Positions 1 through 7,423 of a stretch of DNA of 8,435 nt are shown in pieces. The stretch is taken from positions 1 to 8,435 of the forward strand of contig CAYGHD010000024.1 in assembly GCA_964349675.1 (NCBI GenBank), written 5' to 3'. The notes below the pieces were generated by a model that saw only the letters and a list, made by a program, of their open reading frames with translations, did not search any database and was not told the origin of the DNA. How positions within the stretch are numbered: the stretch's first letter is position 1; the number at the start of each line of letters is the position of its first letter. The stretch comes from GWA1-54-10 sp964349675. GTDB lineage: Bacteria; Patescibacteriota; Minisyncoccia; Phycocordibacterales; SBAW01. The position numbers and the translations under genes are program-made.

Positions 1-60
1 CTCTTTTACCTCCCCCGCCCTCCCCACGCGGCGCACATCTTTGAGAAAAATGACTTTCAT
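1..60 (-). CDS. rplI: Large ribosomal subunit protein bL9, N-terminal fragment (cut by window start)
   Basis: On the minus strand an ATG at 60 opens a frame running off the left edge. Its 20 visible residues include KDVRRVGRAGEVKE, the glycine-rich N-terminal signature of bL9, which binds 23S rRNA near the base of the L1 stalk. The start is unambiguous because bL9 normally begins with this MKV-type stretch. The gene follows the S41 protease on the same strand with 87 bp between them, and is not preceded by the usual rpsF-ssb-rpsR cluster. No Shine-Dalgarno is seen; a TACACT box lies 7 nt upstream of the ATG. Some CPR lineages are reported to lack bL9, so its presence may help placement. Only the N-terminal 20 residues are visible, so integrity of the rest cannot be judged. 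Confidence 0.9.
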   Translation of the reverse strand, partial: MKVIFLKDVRRVGRAGEVKE

Positions 61-67
61 ACCACAC

Positions 68-93
68 AGTGTACTCAAAATAGCGTTTTTGAG
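68..93 (-). promoter_or_regulatory. Putative rplI promoter -10 box with adjoining dyad
   Basis: Reading the minus strand, TACACT (68-73, 4/6 match to TATAAT) ends 7 nt before the rplI ATG at 60. Directly upstream is a perfect 7-bp inverted repeat, CTCAAAA (74-80) and TTTTGAG (87-93) with a 6-nt centre, lying in the -10/-35 spacer. An alternative pairing also exists (75-84 with 93-101, one bulge). No convincing -35 is present. The dyad could be an operator; it is not a good terminator for the S41 gene because no T-run follows. Weakly supported. Confidence 0.35.
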
Positions 94-147
94 CTATTTG
101 ACAAAGAAATATTTTATTGTTTGCAGAGACGCAGCCTTTGGAAAAAA

Positions 148-1368
148 TTATTTCCCAAGCAAGTAGGCGACCGCGGCATCGGTCTGTGGATCTTTGCCAG
201 CTTTTACGTCTTCGACCGTTCGGTCGATTTTAATGTCAGGCTGTAAGCCGCCTTCTGAAATTGACGAGCCGTTTGGTGTCAGCCAGCGTGCGATAGTTAT
301 CTTAAGCTCCGCACCACCGCCCAGCTCTATAAGCTCTTGCACCGAACCTTTGCCGAAGGTGCGCGTGCCGATAAGTTTTGCAACCCCATGCTGCTGGAGC
401 GCCCCAGCCAAAATTTCAGAAGCAGATGCAGAGCCTTGGTCGGTCAGAACAGCCATTTTAAAGTTTTTGTTTCCAGAAAAGACGTTGTACCCAACACTTC
501 GATGTGCCTTGCCAGTGCGCTTGCCTCTGAAGTCTTCAGTAACCACCGTGTCCCCTACTGGCAAAAAGTAACTGGCCATAGTGACCGCTGCTTCAAGGTA
601 GCCACCCGGGTTGCCCCGCAGATCTAAAATCAGCGTATTGCTGCCTGAGCGGATAAACTGCCGCAGCCCTTCCTGGAAGAGGCCAATTGAGTTTTCAGAA
701 AAACTATACAGCTCTATCACAAAGATCCCATCATCGCGCTTGTATGACTTGAGCACCGGCATTTGTATCGTGTCGCGCACAACCGACACCACAAGGGGCT
801 TTGCTTCACCTTTGCGAGAAAGTGTCAGCTCAACAGCAGTGCCTTTTGGTCCGCGGATTCGTTTAATAGCTTGGTTGGTCGACAAACCGCTAGCAGAGGT
901 CGTACCGATACGCAGCACAATGTCACCACTGCGTATCCCTGCACGCGCAGCAGGCGTATCTTTAAGCGGGGAAATGACGACAATCTGCCCATCGGCCGTG
1001 GTGTCTATCTCCATCCCGACACCACCAAACGAACCGCTGATATCTTCTTGGAAAAGCTGCGCATCAGAGGGCGGCAGAAAAACAGTGTATGGGTCGTCAA
1101 AACTGTCTACCAACCCAGCAATGGCACCATATACTTGTTTTTCAGGAGTTGGGAAACTACTTGATGCGTGCGTAACGACAAAATTCTCGTTCAAAATTTG
1201 ATACGCTTTCCAGAATTGAGACATGTCGATGTCTCCCGGCAGCGATATCGTCACCTGGTCGCCGGCTGCATATGACTGCTTTTCAGAAACACCGACATAC
1301 ACACCGCTCCCAAAAAGGGCGAGCAGTCCGAGGAGAAACGCGATTGCTTTCGTTTGGGTTTTCGTCAT
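148..1368 (-). CDS. C-terminal processing protease, S41 family with PDZ domain
   Basis: A 406-aa membrane-anchored serine protease of the CtpA/CtpB/Prc type, cleaving near the C-termini of envelope proteins. Residues 7-27 form an N-terminal hydrophobic anchor or uncleaved signal. Roughly 45-105 is the helical N-terminal region, 110-190 the PDZ domain (GGVGMEI at 115-121, RIRGPKGT at 170-177), and 195-385 the S41 catalytic core. The catalytic Ser-Lys-Gln set is visible by spacing: S315 in GSASASE, K340 in TFGKGSVQ and Q344, with the Ser-to-Lys distance of 25 seen in Prc and CtpB. The LDLRGNPGG motif is at 248-256. The length is normal for the family and the gene looks intact. The start is the ATG at 1368, with TATACT 9 nt upstream and no Shine-Dalgarno. 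It is divergent from corA and upstream of rplI. The substrate is unknown. Confidence 0.93.
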   Translation of the reverse strand: MTKTQTKAIAFLLGLLALFGSGVYVGVSEKQSYAAGDQVTISLPGDIDMSQFWKAYQILNENFVVTHASSSFPTPEKQVYGAIAGLVDSFDDPYTVFLPPSDAQLFQEDISGSFGGVGMEIDTTADGQIVVISPLKDTPAARAGIRSGDIVLRIGTTSASGLSTNQAIKRIRGPKGTAVELTLSRKGEAKPLVVSVVRDTIQMPVLKSYKRDDGIFVIELYSFSENSIGLFQEGLRQFIRSGSNTLILDLRGNPGGYLEAAVTMASYFLPVGDTVVTEDFRGKRTGKAHRSVGYNVFSGNKNFKMAVLTDQGSASASEILAGALQQHGVAKLIGTRTFGKGSVQELIELGGGAELKITIARWLTPNGSSISEGGLQPDIKIDRTVEDVKAGKDPQTDAAVAYLLGK

Positions 1369-1377
1369 GTTCTTTTG

Positions 1378-1419
1378 AGTATATCATTTGCGCGCTCTTT
1401 AAAAAAGCAGTGCTATACT
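1378..1419. promoter_or_regulatory. Divergent promoter region for the S41 protease gene and corA
   Basis: Two identical TATACT -10 boxes (5/6 to consensus) face outward: one on the minus strand at 1378-1383, ending 9 nt before the S41 ATG, and one on the plus strand at 1414-1419, ending 10 nt before the corA ATG. Thirty bp lie between them, so the -35 regions must overlap and the promoters may compete. Neither has a good -35 hexamer. The predicted start points leave leaders of only about 3-4 nt, consistent with near-leaderless mRNAs; no Shine-Dalgarno precedes either gene. Confidence 0.5.
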
Positions 1420-1429
1420 GTATCTCTGT

Positions 1430-2341
1430 ATGCTCACGCGATACGTGCGCAAAGATGTTACTTGGATCGACTGCGTTTCGCCGACACCGGCGGAAGTCCG
1501 CTCTCTTATGCAAGAGTTTGGCCTCGACCCCCTTATCGCAGAAGAACTGCTCCTTCCCTCGTATAAACCAAAAGTCGAGCGCCGCGGAGAGATCATCTAT
1601 ATGATCCTCCACTTCCCCGTGCTCCGCGGGGCGCACCGGCACCCAGAGCAAGAGATAGATTTTGTCATTGGCAAAGATTTTTTGATCACCACCCATTACG
1701 AAACCATCGACCCGCTCCACTCGTTTGCAAAAGCCTTCGAGGTTGATATGGTGCTGGGCAAAGACAGCGCAACCACCCACGGAGGGCATTTGTTTATCTC
1801 AATGACCAAGGCACTGTATCGTGCACTCACAAACGAATGCGACACGGTAAAAAAGCGCCTTTGGACCATCGAAGAGCATATCTTCCGGGGCGATGAGCGC
1901 CGCATGGTTGCCCAACTGTCCCAAGTGGGCCGGATTATCCACGACTTCCGCCAATCACTGGTCCCGCATGAAGAGATGTTGGCCTCTTTTGAGCCAGCCG
2001 GTACGCGACTTTTCGGCCCAGAATTTTCATACCACGTCCGCGGCCTCACGGGTGCCTACGGGCGCATCGAGCGCACGCTCGAAAATTTGCACGACTCCCT
2101 CAATGAGTTGCGCGAGACAAACAACTCGCTGCTTTCGACCAAGCAAAACGAAATCATGAAGACGCTTACGGTCTTGGCATTTACATTTCTGCCACTTACG
2201 TTTATAACCGGTCTGTTTGGTATGAACACCGAGCATAACCCTATCGTTGGGCACGGGTACGACTTTTGGATAGTGCTCGCCGGCATGCTCAGCATCGCTG
2301 TATGCTGTTTTATGTACTTCAGATACAAAGACTGGCTCTAA
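1430..2341 (+). CDS. corA: CorA-family magnesium/divalent cation transporter
   Basis: A 303-aa CorA-type channel subunit; family members form pentamers that admit Mg2+ (or Co2+/Ni2+) across the inner membrane. An alpha/beta cytoplasmic domain (about 1-125) is followed by a long helical stalk (about 126-245), then TM1 (245-263) ending in the diagnostic pore motif GMN (264-266) and TM2 (279-297). A basic C-terminus (RYKDW) follows TM2. The residue pair after GMN is TE, within the acidic periplasmic loop that attracts cations. The length is slightly short, as in many thermophile and CPR CorA proteins, because the N-terminal domain is compact. The ATG at 1430 is the first in-frame start after the TATACT box and gives a full N-terminal domain. 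There are 14 bp to cysS, so the two are probably co-transcribed. CorA cannot be separated from a Zn2+ exporter (ZntB) function by sequence alone, though GMN is shared by both. Confidence 0.92.
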   Translation: MLTRYVRKDVTWIDCVSPTPAEVRSLMQEFGLDPLIAEELLLPSYKPKVERRGEIIYMILHFPVLRGAHRHPEQEIDFVIGKDFLITTHYETIDPLHSFAKAFEVDMVLGKDSATTHGGHLFISMTKALYRALTNECDTVKKRLWTIEEHIFRGDERRMVAQLSQVGRIIHDFRQSLVPHEEMLASFEPAGTRLFGPEFSYHVRGLTGAYGRIERTLENLHDSLNELRETNNSLLSTKQNEIMKTLTVLAFTFLPLTFITGLFGMNTEHNPIVGHGYDFWIVLAGMLSIAVCCFMYFRYKDWL

Positions 2342-2355
2342 TTCCTCATTTCTCT

Positions 2356-3831
2356 ATGTTTGGATTTTTTAAAAAAAATAACGCTGATACAAAAAAAGAT
2401 TCGGTACTTCCGCCGCTTCGCCTCCACAACACGCTCTCTGGCAACACCGAGGTGTTTATGCCGCTCAACGAAAGAGAGGTAAAAATGTACAACTGCGGGC
2501 CCACCGTATATGGCACACAGCACATCGGCAACATGCGCGCAGCCGTCTTTGCCGACACCCTGCGTCGCACCTTGCTTGTATGGAGATACAACGTCAAACA
2601 AGCAATAAATATCACTGACTTTGGGCATCTCGCATCCGACGCTGATGAGGGCGAAGACAAGATGACCACCGGGCTCAAGCGCGAGGGCATGGCACTGACG
2701 CTCGAAAACATGCGCACCTTGGCGACAAAATATATGGAAGAATATTTTGCGGACATAGAGACACTTGGCGTGGACCGCACAAAAATCATCTTCCCTCGCG
2801 CAAGCGACTATATACAAGAACAAATCGCGCTCATCCAAACGCTCGAGCAGAAAGGCTACGCATATCAAACAAAAAGTGGCGTGTATTTTGATACGGCAAA
2901 ATTTGCACAGTACGGCAAACTCGGCGGCATCAACCTGGGCGGGCAAAAAGATGGCGCCCGGGTGGAAGAAAATAAAGAAAAAAAGAACCCGATAGACTTT
3001 GTCTTGTGGAAAGGGAGTAAAAAAATCGGCTGGGAGAGCCCTTGGGGGCGCGGATTCCCGGGGTGGCATATCGAGTGCACCGCCATGATTTTTTCTCTAC
3101 TTGGCAAGCAGATAGACATACACACTGGCGGCATCGAGCACATCCCCGTGCACCACAACAATGAGTTGGCACAAGCAGAAGCAGCGAGCGGCAAACAATT
3201 TGTCCGCTACTGGCTCCACAACGACCATATCACCATAGAAGGCAAGAAGATATCAAAATCGCTTGGCAACACGGTGTTTCTGCACAACGTCATCGACAAA
3301 GGTTTTTCTGCACGAGCATTGCGCTATTGGTTTTTGACCGCCCACTATCGATCATCCGCCAATTTTACCTGGGATGCGTTGGCGGGTGCAGATACGACGC
3401 TCACAAAATTACAACGATTTTTCTTGTCGCTGCCTACCGCCCCAGAGGCTGCAGACCCATCTTTTATGGCAGACTTCTACGCTGCTATTGCCGACGACTT
3501 AAAAACTCCAGTTGCTGTGGCCCGCATCTGGGAACTTGTGAAAAACCCTTCAGTGTCACCCGGAGCAAAGCACGCGTCCCTCCTTTTGGCAGACGCAGTG
3601 CTCGGCCTTGGGCTTTCTGATAAAAAAAATACTGCAAAATTGATGGTGACCGCGGCCTTACCTGAGGCAGTGCAAGCGCTAGTCACACAGAGAGAGGATG
3701 CCCGCAAAGCAAAAGACTTTGCGCGCTCCGACCTGCTCCGCCAAGACATTGCAGACCAGGGCTACATGGTGAGCGACACAGACGCAGGCCCTGTGGTGTC
3801 AAAAAAAGACAACAACATTGGGTCTGTATAG
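2356..3831 (+). CDS. cysS: Cysteine--tRNA ligase
   Basis: A 491-aa class I aminoacyl-tRNA synthetase charging tRNA-Cys. The zinc site that selects cysteine is complete: C47 (NCGPTVYG), C241 (WHIECTAM), H266 and E270 (HHNNE), with the spacing of the E. coli ligands C28/C209/H234/E238. The ATP signature HIGH reads HIGN (56-59), a variant common in bacterial CysRS, and KMSKS reads KISKS (298-302). The DALR-like helical domain (from about 370) ends the protein. The first 20 residues (FFKKNNADTKKD) are a basic extension beyond the usual LRLxNTLS start of the family. The frame is also open upstream to an ATG at 2266, but that part overlaps the corA membrane helix and looks like a shadow; 2356 is preferred. 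No Shine-Dalgarno precedes it, so it probably depends on transcription through corA, 14 bp upstream. Confidence 0.95.
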   Translation: MFGFFKKNNADTKKDSVLPPLRLHNTLSGNTEVFMPLNEREVKMYNCGPTVYGTQHIGNMRAAVFADTLRRTLLVWRYNVKQAINITDFGHLASDADEGEDKMTTGLKREGMALTLENMRTLATKYMEEYFADIETLGVDRTKIIFPRASDYIQEQIALIQTLEQKGYAYQTKSGVYFDTAKFAQYGKLGGINLGGQKDGARVEENKEKKNPIDFVLWKGSKKIGWESPWGRGFPGWHIECTAMIFSLLGKQIDIHTGGIEHIPVHHNNELAQAEAASGKQFVRYWLHNDHITIEGKKISKSLGNTVFLHNVIDKGFSARALRYWFLTAHYRSSANFTWDALAGADTTLTKLQRFFLSLPTAPEAADPSFMADFYAAIADDLKTPVAVARIWELVKNPSVSPGAKHASLLLADAVLGLGLSDKKNTAKLMVTAALPEAVQALVTQREDARKAKDFARSDLLRQDIADQGYMVSDTDAGPVVSKKDNNIGSV

Positions 3832-3876
3832 CAAAAAGTTATCCCCGACCTCTCCCCAGCGTTGTCCCGGCTTCCC

Positions 3877-3902
3877 CCAGAGCACTAAAAGCAGTACTCT
3901 GG
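3877..3902 (+). promoter_or_regulatory. Inverted repeat overlapping the dnaB start region
   Basis: CCAGAGCACT (3877-3886) and AGTACTCTGG (3893-3902) are 10-bp arms, 9/10 complementary, around a 6-nt loop AAAAGC. The dyad ends 6 nt before the dnaB ATG at 3909. It covers TACTCT (3895-3900), a weak -10-like box ending 8 nt before the ATG. It may be an operator, or in cysS read-through mRNA a hairpin limiting access to the dnaB start codon. There is no T-run after it, so it is not a standard terminator. The remainder of the 77-bp cysS-dnaB gap shows nothing else convincing. Confidence 0.5.
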
Positions 3903-3908
3903 TAGGTA

Positions 3909-5282
3909 ATGGCGAAAAAAGAAAATACCCTGCGCATCCCGCCGCAGACACTCGAGACTGAAAAAGCGCTGCTTGGCGCACTCATGGTGCGGCCGGAGGG
4001 TATGTTTGAAGTAAGCGACGTGCTGTCTCCTGATGCCTTCTATAGCGAGAAGCATCGTATTATTTATCGCGGCATGCTTGCGCTCTATGGCAAGAACGAG
4101 CCCATTGACGTCGAGAGCGTCCGTGCAAAATTGGGCGACCAAGGGGCCCTTGAAGGCATTGGCGGCATCTCGTACTTGGGCGACTTGGCAAGTGAGGTGC
4201 CCGCAGCCAGCAACGCACGCCACTACGCCAGCCAAGTGCAAAAAAAATATATGCTGCGTACGCTGATTGACGCAGGAGAGTTTGTTGCAGAGCTTGGCTA
4301 CGACGAAGCGAGCGAGCTTGATGAAACCCTCGACAAAGCAGAGAAAAAAATCTACGAGGTCACCTCAACACCTACGCTCTCAAAATTTACTTCCCTGCGG
4401 GAAACCCTGACCGAGGCCTGGGCGCGCCTTGAGCACCTCCATGAGCACAAAGATGAGATGCGCGGCGTGAGTACCGGCTTTCGTGATCTCGACAACTTGC
4501 TTGCAGGGCTGCAAAAATCGGACTTGATTATTTTGGCAGCCCGGCCATCTATGGGCAAAACGGCCTTTGCACTCGACATCGCTCGACAGGCCGCCGTGCA
4601 GGGCAACACGACCGTCGGCATCTTCTCGCTGGAAATGAGCGCACAGCAGTTGGTTGACCGTATGGTGGCCGCAGAAGCAAAAGTAAACTCATGGAACTTG
4701 CGCACCGGGCATATCAACACCCAAGAAGACTGGACCCGCATCCGAGATGCGTATGAAAAGCTTTCTTCAGCGCCTATTTTCATCGATGACCAGCCCGGCA
4801 GCAACATTTTAAAAATGCGCTCCGTCGCACGCCGCCTCAAGCGAGAAAACGGCCTCGGCCTCCTCATTGTTGACTACCTGCAGCTGATGGTACCCACCGG
4901 ATCTAAAGCATCTGACTCTTTGGTGCAGCAGGTGACCGAGATATCCCGTTCGCTTAAAAACTTGGCCCGCGAGCTGGACGTGCCGGTGCTCGCACTCTCG
5001 CAGCTGTCGCGCGCCGTCGAGCAGCGCGGCGGCAAACCTCGACTCTCGGACCTGCGCGACTCGGGCTCCATCGAGCAAGATGCCGACGTAGTTATGTTTA
5101 TTCATCGTGAAGACAAGACAAACAAAGAAAGCGATCGGCCAAACATCGCCGAAATTTTGATTGAAAAACACCGCAACGGCCCCGTGGGCTCTGTGGAGCT
5201 ATACTTTGACGACAAGCGCACCACGTTTGTTACCCTTGAAAAGGCGGATTTTAGCGCATTCAGCAATAGTAAAGATTTTTAA
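3909..5282 (+). CDS. dnaB: Replicative DNA helicase DnaB
   Basis: A 457-aa hexameric 5'-3' helicase that unwinds the replication fork and contacts primase. The N-terminal collar domain spans about 12-115 (LPPQ-like start PPQTLETEKALLGALM), followed by a linker helix (135-165) and the RecA-like ATPase from about 185. Walker A is RPSMGKTA (212-219) with K217 and T218. The SLEMSAQQL segment (240-248) carries the conserved glutamate, Walker B is LLIVDYLQL (318-326), the SDLRDSGSIEQDAD motif is at 380-393, and KHRNGPVG (420-427) carries the conserved K/R that reach the neighbouring subunit. The length and all motifs are normal and no intein is present. A weak GGTAGG lies too close to the ATG to be a standard Shine-Dalgarno. 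It is followed after 3 bp by recR, so the two are likely co-transcribed and translationally coupled. No helicase loader gene is visible in the window. Confidence 0.97.
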   Translation: MAKKENTLRIPPQTLETEKALLGALMVRPEGMFEVSDVLSPDAFYSEKHRIIYRGMLALYGKNEPIDVESVRAKLGDQGALEGIGGISYLGDLASEVPAASNARHYASQVQKKYMLRTLIDAGEFVAELGYDEASELDETLDKAEKKIYEVTSTPTLSKFTSLRETLTEAWARLEHLHEHKDEMRGVSTGFRDLDNLLAGLQKSDLIILAARPSMGKTAFALDIARQAAVQGNTTVGIFSLEMSAQQLVDRMVAAEAKVNSWNLRTGHINTQEDWTRIRDAYEKLSSAPIFIDDQPGSNILKMRSVARRLKRENGLGLLIVDYLQLMVPTGSKASDSLVQQVTEISRSLKNLARELDVPVLALSQLSRAVEQRGGKPRLSDLRDSGSIEQDADVVMFIHREDKTNKESDRPNIAEILIEKHRNGPVGSVELYFDDKRTTFVTLEKADFSAFSNSKDF

Positions 5283-5285
5283 CCT

Positions 5286-5903
5286 ATGGATGCAATCGAG
5301 CGCCTGACTCACTTGTTTGAAAAGTTCCCCGGCATCGGCCCGCGCCAAGCGAGACGCTTTGTGCAGTATCTCCTCACCACTTCCCCCTCGGTGCGCACAG
5401 AGCTCGCCGACACCATCCGAAAACTCGCTGCAGAGACAAGCCAGTGTCGGCGTTGTTGGCGCTGGTTTATTACCAAAGGCACCACAAAAGATGCCTGCGC
5501 CATTTGCAGCAGCACGCAGCGCGACAGCAGCATGTTGTTTGTGGTTGAAAAAGACGCCGATGTTGAAAATATAGAGCGTAGCGGTTTTCGGGGTAAATAT
5601 TTTGTACTGGGCGGCACCATACCCCTTGCCATTGAAGAGGTTGAGAAATTTATCCGACTCAGAGAGCTTATTGCCCGTCTTGAAGCAGAGGGTAAAGCAG
5701 GTGCTCTGAAGGAGGTTATTTTAGGCCTCTCTGCAACTACTGAAGGCGACCACACGCGGCAAATTGTATACGAAAAAATCCACCAACTAGGGGCCCAGGC
5801 GGGCTTTACCATCTCGTCCCTTGGCCGCGGCCTCTCGACCGGCTCAGAGCTGGAATATGCTGACCCCGACACCATACAAAACGCACTGAATTCAAGAAAC
5901 TAA
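5286..5903 (+). CDS. recR: Recombination mediator protein RecR
   Basis: A 205-aa RecR, which with RecO (and RecF) helps load RecA on gapped DNA. The N-terminal helix-hairpin-helix FPGIGPRQARRF is at 14-25. A four-cysteine zinc finger has C54xxC57 and C71xxC74. The TOPRIM domain starts at LFVVEKDADVENIE (84-97) with E88 as the acidic residue, and the C-terminal signature RGLSTGSELEYAD (181-193) is clear. The usual TOPRIM loop of the form LGGxxSPLdGigP is replaced by a shorter GGTIPLAIEEVEKF (109-122), so the standard Ser/Asp/Gly pattern is absent. There is no Shine-Dalgarno; the ATG lies 3 bp after the dnaB stop, suggesting re-initiation after dnaB. Its stop codon lies at the edge of the terminator stem. 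Confidence 0.94.
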   Translation: MDAIERLTHLFEKFPGIGPRQARRFVQYLLTTSPSVRTELADTIRKLAAETSQCRRCWRWFITKGTTKDACAICSSTQRDSSMLFVVEKDADVENIERSGFRGKYFVLGGTIPLAIEEVEKFIRLRELIARLEAEGKAGALKEVILGLSATTEGDHTRQIVYEKIHQLGAQAGFTISSLGRGLSTGSELEYADPDTIQNALNSRN

Positions 5904-5931
5904 AACCCCGAAGGGTTGCCTTCGGGGTTTT
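5902..5931. terminator. Bidirectional intrinsic terminator between recR and rplU
   Basis: A perfect 13-bp stem, AAAACCCCGAAGG (5902-5914) and CCTTCGGGGTTTT (5919-5931), with a GTTG loop. The A-tract on one side and the T-tract on the other make it usable in both directions. It serves recR (plus; the stem begins inside the recR stop codon) and rplU (minus; stop at 5940-5942). The convergent arrangement supports this reading. Confidence 0.92.
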
Positions 5932-5939
5932 GCGCTGCT

Positions 5940-6278
5940 TTAGGAAAGCTTTGTGATTTTGACTTCAAAATACGGCTGACGGTGCCCGCGCTTTTTAAAA
6001 TAGTTGCTCTTTGCTTTGTATTTAATAACCACCACTTTTTTAGCTTTGGCTATTTTTTGAATTTCTGCAGAGACTTTTGCACCAGGGATCTTTGGTGTAC
6101 CGATGGTAGTGTTGGAGCCATCGTCCACCAAAAGCACATCGCTAAAGACAACTGAGTCGCCCACCTTGTGGTCACCGGGCATCTTCTCAATTTTGACGAT
6201 ATCACCCTCCGATACGAGATATTGCTTCCCGCCGGTTTGGATTACCGCAAATTCCTTCGCTATTTCCTTGGTTGCCAT
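5940..6278 (-). CDS. rplU: Large ribosomal subunit protein bL21
   Basis: A 112-aa bL21, a 23S rRNA-binding protein of the 50S subunit. Family hallmarks are FAVIQTGGKQYLV near the N-terminus, the GDxVxFxxVLLVDDG segment, and the C-terminal YKAKSNYFKKRGHRQPYFEVKI with the lysine-rich and RGHRQP motifs. The frame also allows a GTG at 6287, but that codon abuts the -10 box and would lie upstream of the predicted transcript, so ATG at 6278 is chosen. bL21 is normally paired with rpmA (bL27) directly downstream; here the next gene is convergent recR, so rpmA must lie elsewhere. rmuC is upstream on the same strand, but rplU has its own promoter and terminator, so it is probably monocistronic. Confidence 0.95.
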   Translation of the reverse strand: MATKEIAKEFAVIQTGGKQYLVSEGDIVKIEKMPGDHKVGDSVVFSDVLLVDDGSNTTIGTPKIPGAKVSAEIQKIAKAKKVVVIKYKAKSNYFKKRGHRQPYFEVKITKLS

Positions 6279-6287
6279 GACCCGCAC

Positions 6288-6316
6288 AATATACCCAAAA
6301 ACCCTAAAAAAAGCAA
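6288..6316 (-). promoter_or_regulatory. rplU promoter
   Basis: On the minus strand, TTGCTT (6311-6316, 3/6 with the key TTG) is separated by 17 bp from TATATT (6288-6293, 5/6 to consensus). The -10 ends 9 nt before the ATG at 6278, predicting a leader of only a few nt and no Shine-Dalgarno. It fills the 60-bp gap between rmuC and the rplU ATG. A T7 run just before the -10 spacer follows a GC-rich stretch and might weakly terminate rmuC, but no good stem precedes it. Confidence 0.6.
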
Positions 6317-6338
6317 GCTGCGGGGCATCAGGAAAGGC

Positions 6339-7418
6339 CTACTCCTTCCCCTCCAAGAGCGGCTTATCCAGCACGCCAATATCTATGTTTATATCCACAG
6401 AAGCGTCAATTTTAAGCACATCCTTCTCGATTTTCCCTAGCTCTTTAGTGCCAGCATTATAGTGATTAACTGTGGTAGCCAGCGAGGCGCCCAGCTTTTT
6501 GTAATAGTCTTGGTAGGCATTGATGTGTCGCCCCAACGCCTCGACGTTCTTGGCAATGTCTTTTGCCTGCGCTTCTATCTTAAATGCCCTAAATCCGTAC
6601 AACACCGACTGCAAGTAGGCGGCAAAAGTGGTTGGAGAGACAATAATCACCTTGCGGTCGTTTTGCGCATATTCGAGCAAGCTACGCGTGTTGACCGCCC
6701 CTACACCGTCGTTAAGCAAATCGTAGTAGATACTCTCGGCTGGGATATACATAAACGCAAACGAAAGCGTGCCGTCCTTAGGCCGCACATATTTGCTTGT
6801 CTCGTCGATGCGCTTTTTGAGGTCGCGTTTAAATGCCTCTTCAAACTCTACGCGGCGCACGTCGTCCTTTTCGTCATGGAGGCGGGTATAATTTTCCAGC
6901 GGAAATTTTGCATCCACAGGGATAATCCCCTCTGGGGTACGAATAATCGCGTCCACCGTCTCGCCACCGGGGAACTCGTACTGCATGGCATAGGCACCAG
7001 GTGGCAAAATGTTGCTCATCACCAACTCCAAACTCGCCTCGCCCAAGTTGCCGCGCTGTTTTTGGTTTTTGAGCACCTTTTCCAAATTCGATAGTTGCTC
7101 GGCAATCACAAACACTTGCTTTGTAGATTCTTTTGTCTCGGTCACCCCTTTGGTCACCTCAAGCAACTGTGCCGACACTTGGTTTGTGATGTTGCTCATC
7201 AGCTGCTGCGACTGGTCAAACTGGGTTTTCATCGAGTCGAACATGCGCGACGTCCCCTCACCCAACTTTGCCTCCATGGCGCGGGTCAGCTCTGCAAGTT
7301 GGTTTTGCAGCAGCACCAACCCTTGCGTGTCGGCAGGCGCATCAGGTTTTGGCCGCAAAAAAAAGTACGCAACAAGCCCTACATTGGCAACTAAAAGGAT
7401 TACAATAAGCCATTCCAT
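6339..7418 (-). CDS. rmuC: DNA recombination protein RmuC
   Basis: A 359-aa RmuC-family protein, a predicted nuclease-like factor first linked to limiting recombination at inverted repeats in E. coli; its biochemical role is not well settled. An N-terminal membrane anchor (about 3-22) is followed by a coiled-coil region (about 30-120) and the RmuC domain (about 118-320). The domain contains QRGNLGEASLE (121-131), DAIIRTPEG (156-164) and VDAKFPLENY (168-177). D156 with D169-A-K171 fits the PD-(D/E)xK nuclease pattern known for the family. The C-terminal part is again helical. The length is shorter than E. coli RmuC (about 475 aa), mainly in the coiled coil. The ATG at 7418 is placed by a TAGAAT box 6 nt upstream. 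It is divergent from yqeY. Confidence 0.92.
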   Translation of the reverse strand: MEWLIVILLVANVGLVAYFFLRPKPDAPADTQGLVLLQNQLAELTRAMEAKLGEGTSRMFDSMKTQFDQSQQLMSNITNQVSAQLLEVTKGVTETKESTKQVFVIAEQLSNLEKVLKNQKQRGNLGEASLELVMSNILPPGAYAMQYEFPGGETVDAIIRTPEGIIPVDAKFPLENYTRLHDEKDDVRRVEFEEAFKRDLKKRIDETSKYVRPKDGTLSFAFMYIPAESIYYDLLNDGVGAVNTRSLLEYAQNDRKVIIVSPTTFAAYLQSVLYGFRAFKIEAQAKDIAKNVEALGRHINAYQDYYKKLGASLATTVNHYNAGTKELGKIEKDVLKIDASVDINIDIGVLDKPLLEGKE

Positions 7419-7423
7419 ACCCC

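Noticed and set aside
98..103. Perfect TTGACA on the plus strand
   Set aside because: No -10 hexamer lies 16-18 bp downstream, and it would read antisense into the S41 gene.
2266..2355. Upstream ATG extending CysRS by 30 residues
   Set aside because: The extension overlaps the coding sequence of CorA TM2 in another frame and has no CysRS similarity; ATG 2356 already gives a full-length enzyme.
2338..3069. Long 243-codon open frame antisense to cysS, and a 196-codon frame (611-1201) antisense to the S41 gene
   Set aside because: Both lie fully inside genes with complete family motifs, have no recognisable protein features of their own (cysteine/aromatic-rich or serine/arginine-rich composition) and no start context. 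They are shadows.
3839..3847. TTATCCCCG as a DnaA box near dnaB
   Set aside because: Only 7/9 to TTATCCACA, single, and no AT-rich unwinding region or further boxes; not an origin.
6279..6287. GTG start for rplU at 6287
   Set aside because: It abuts the TATATT -10 box, so it would precede the predicted transcription start; ATG 6278 gives the normal bL21 N-terminus.
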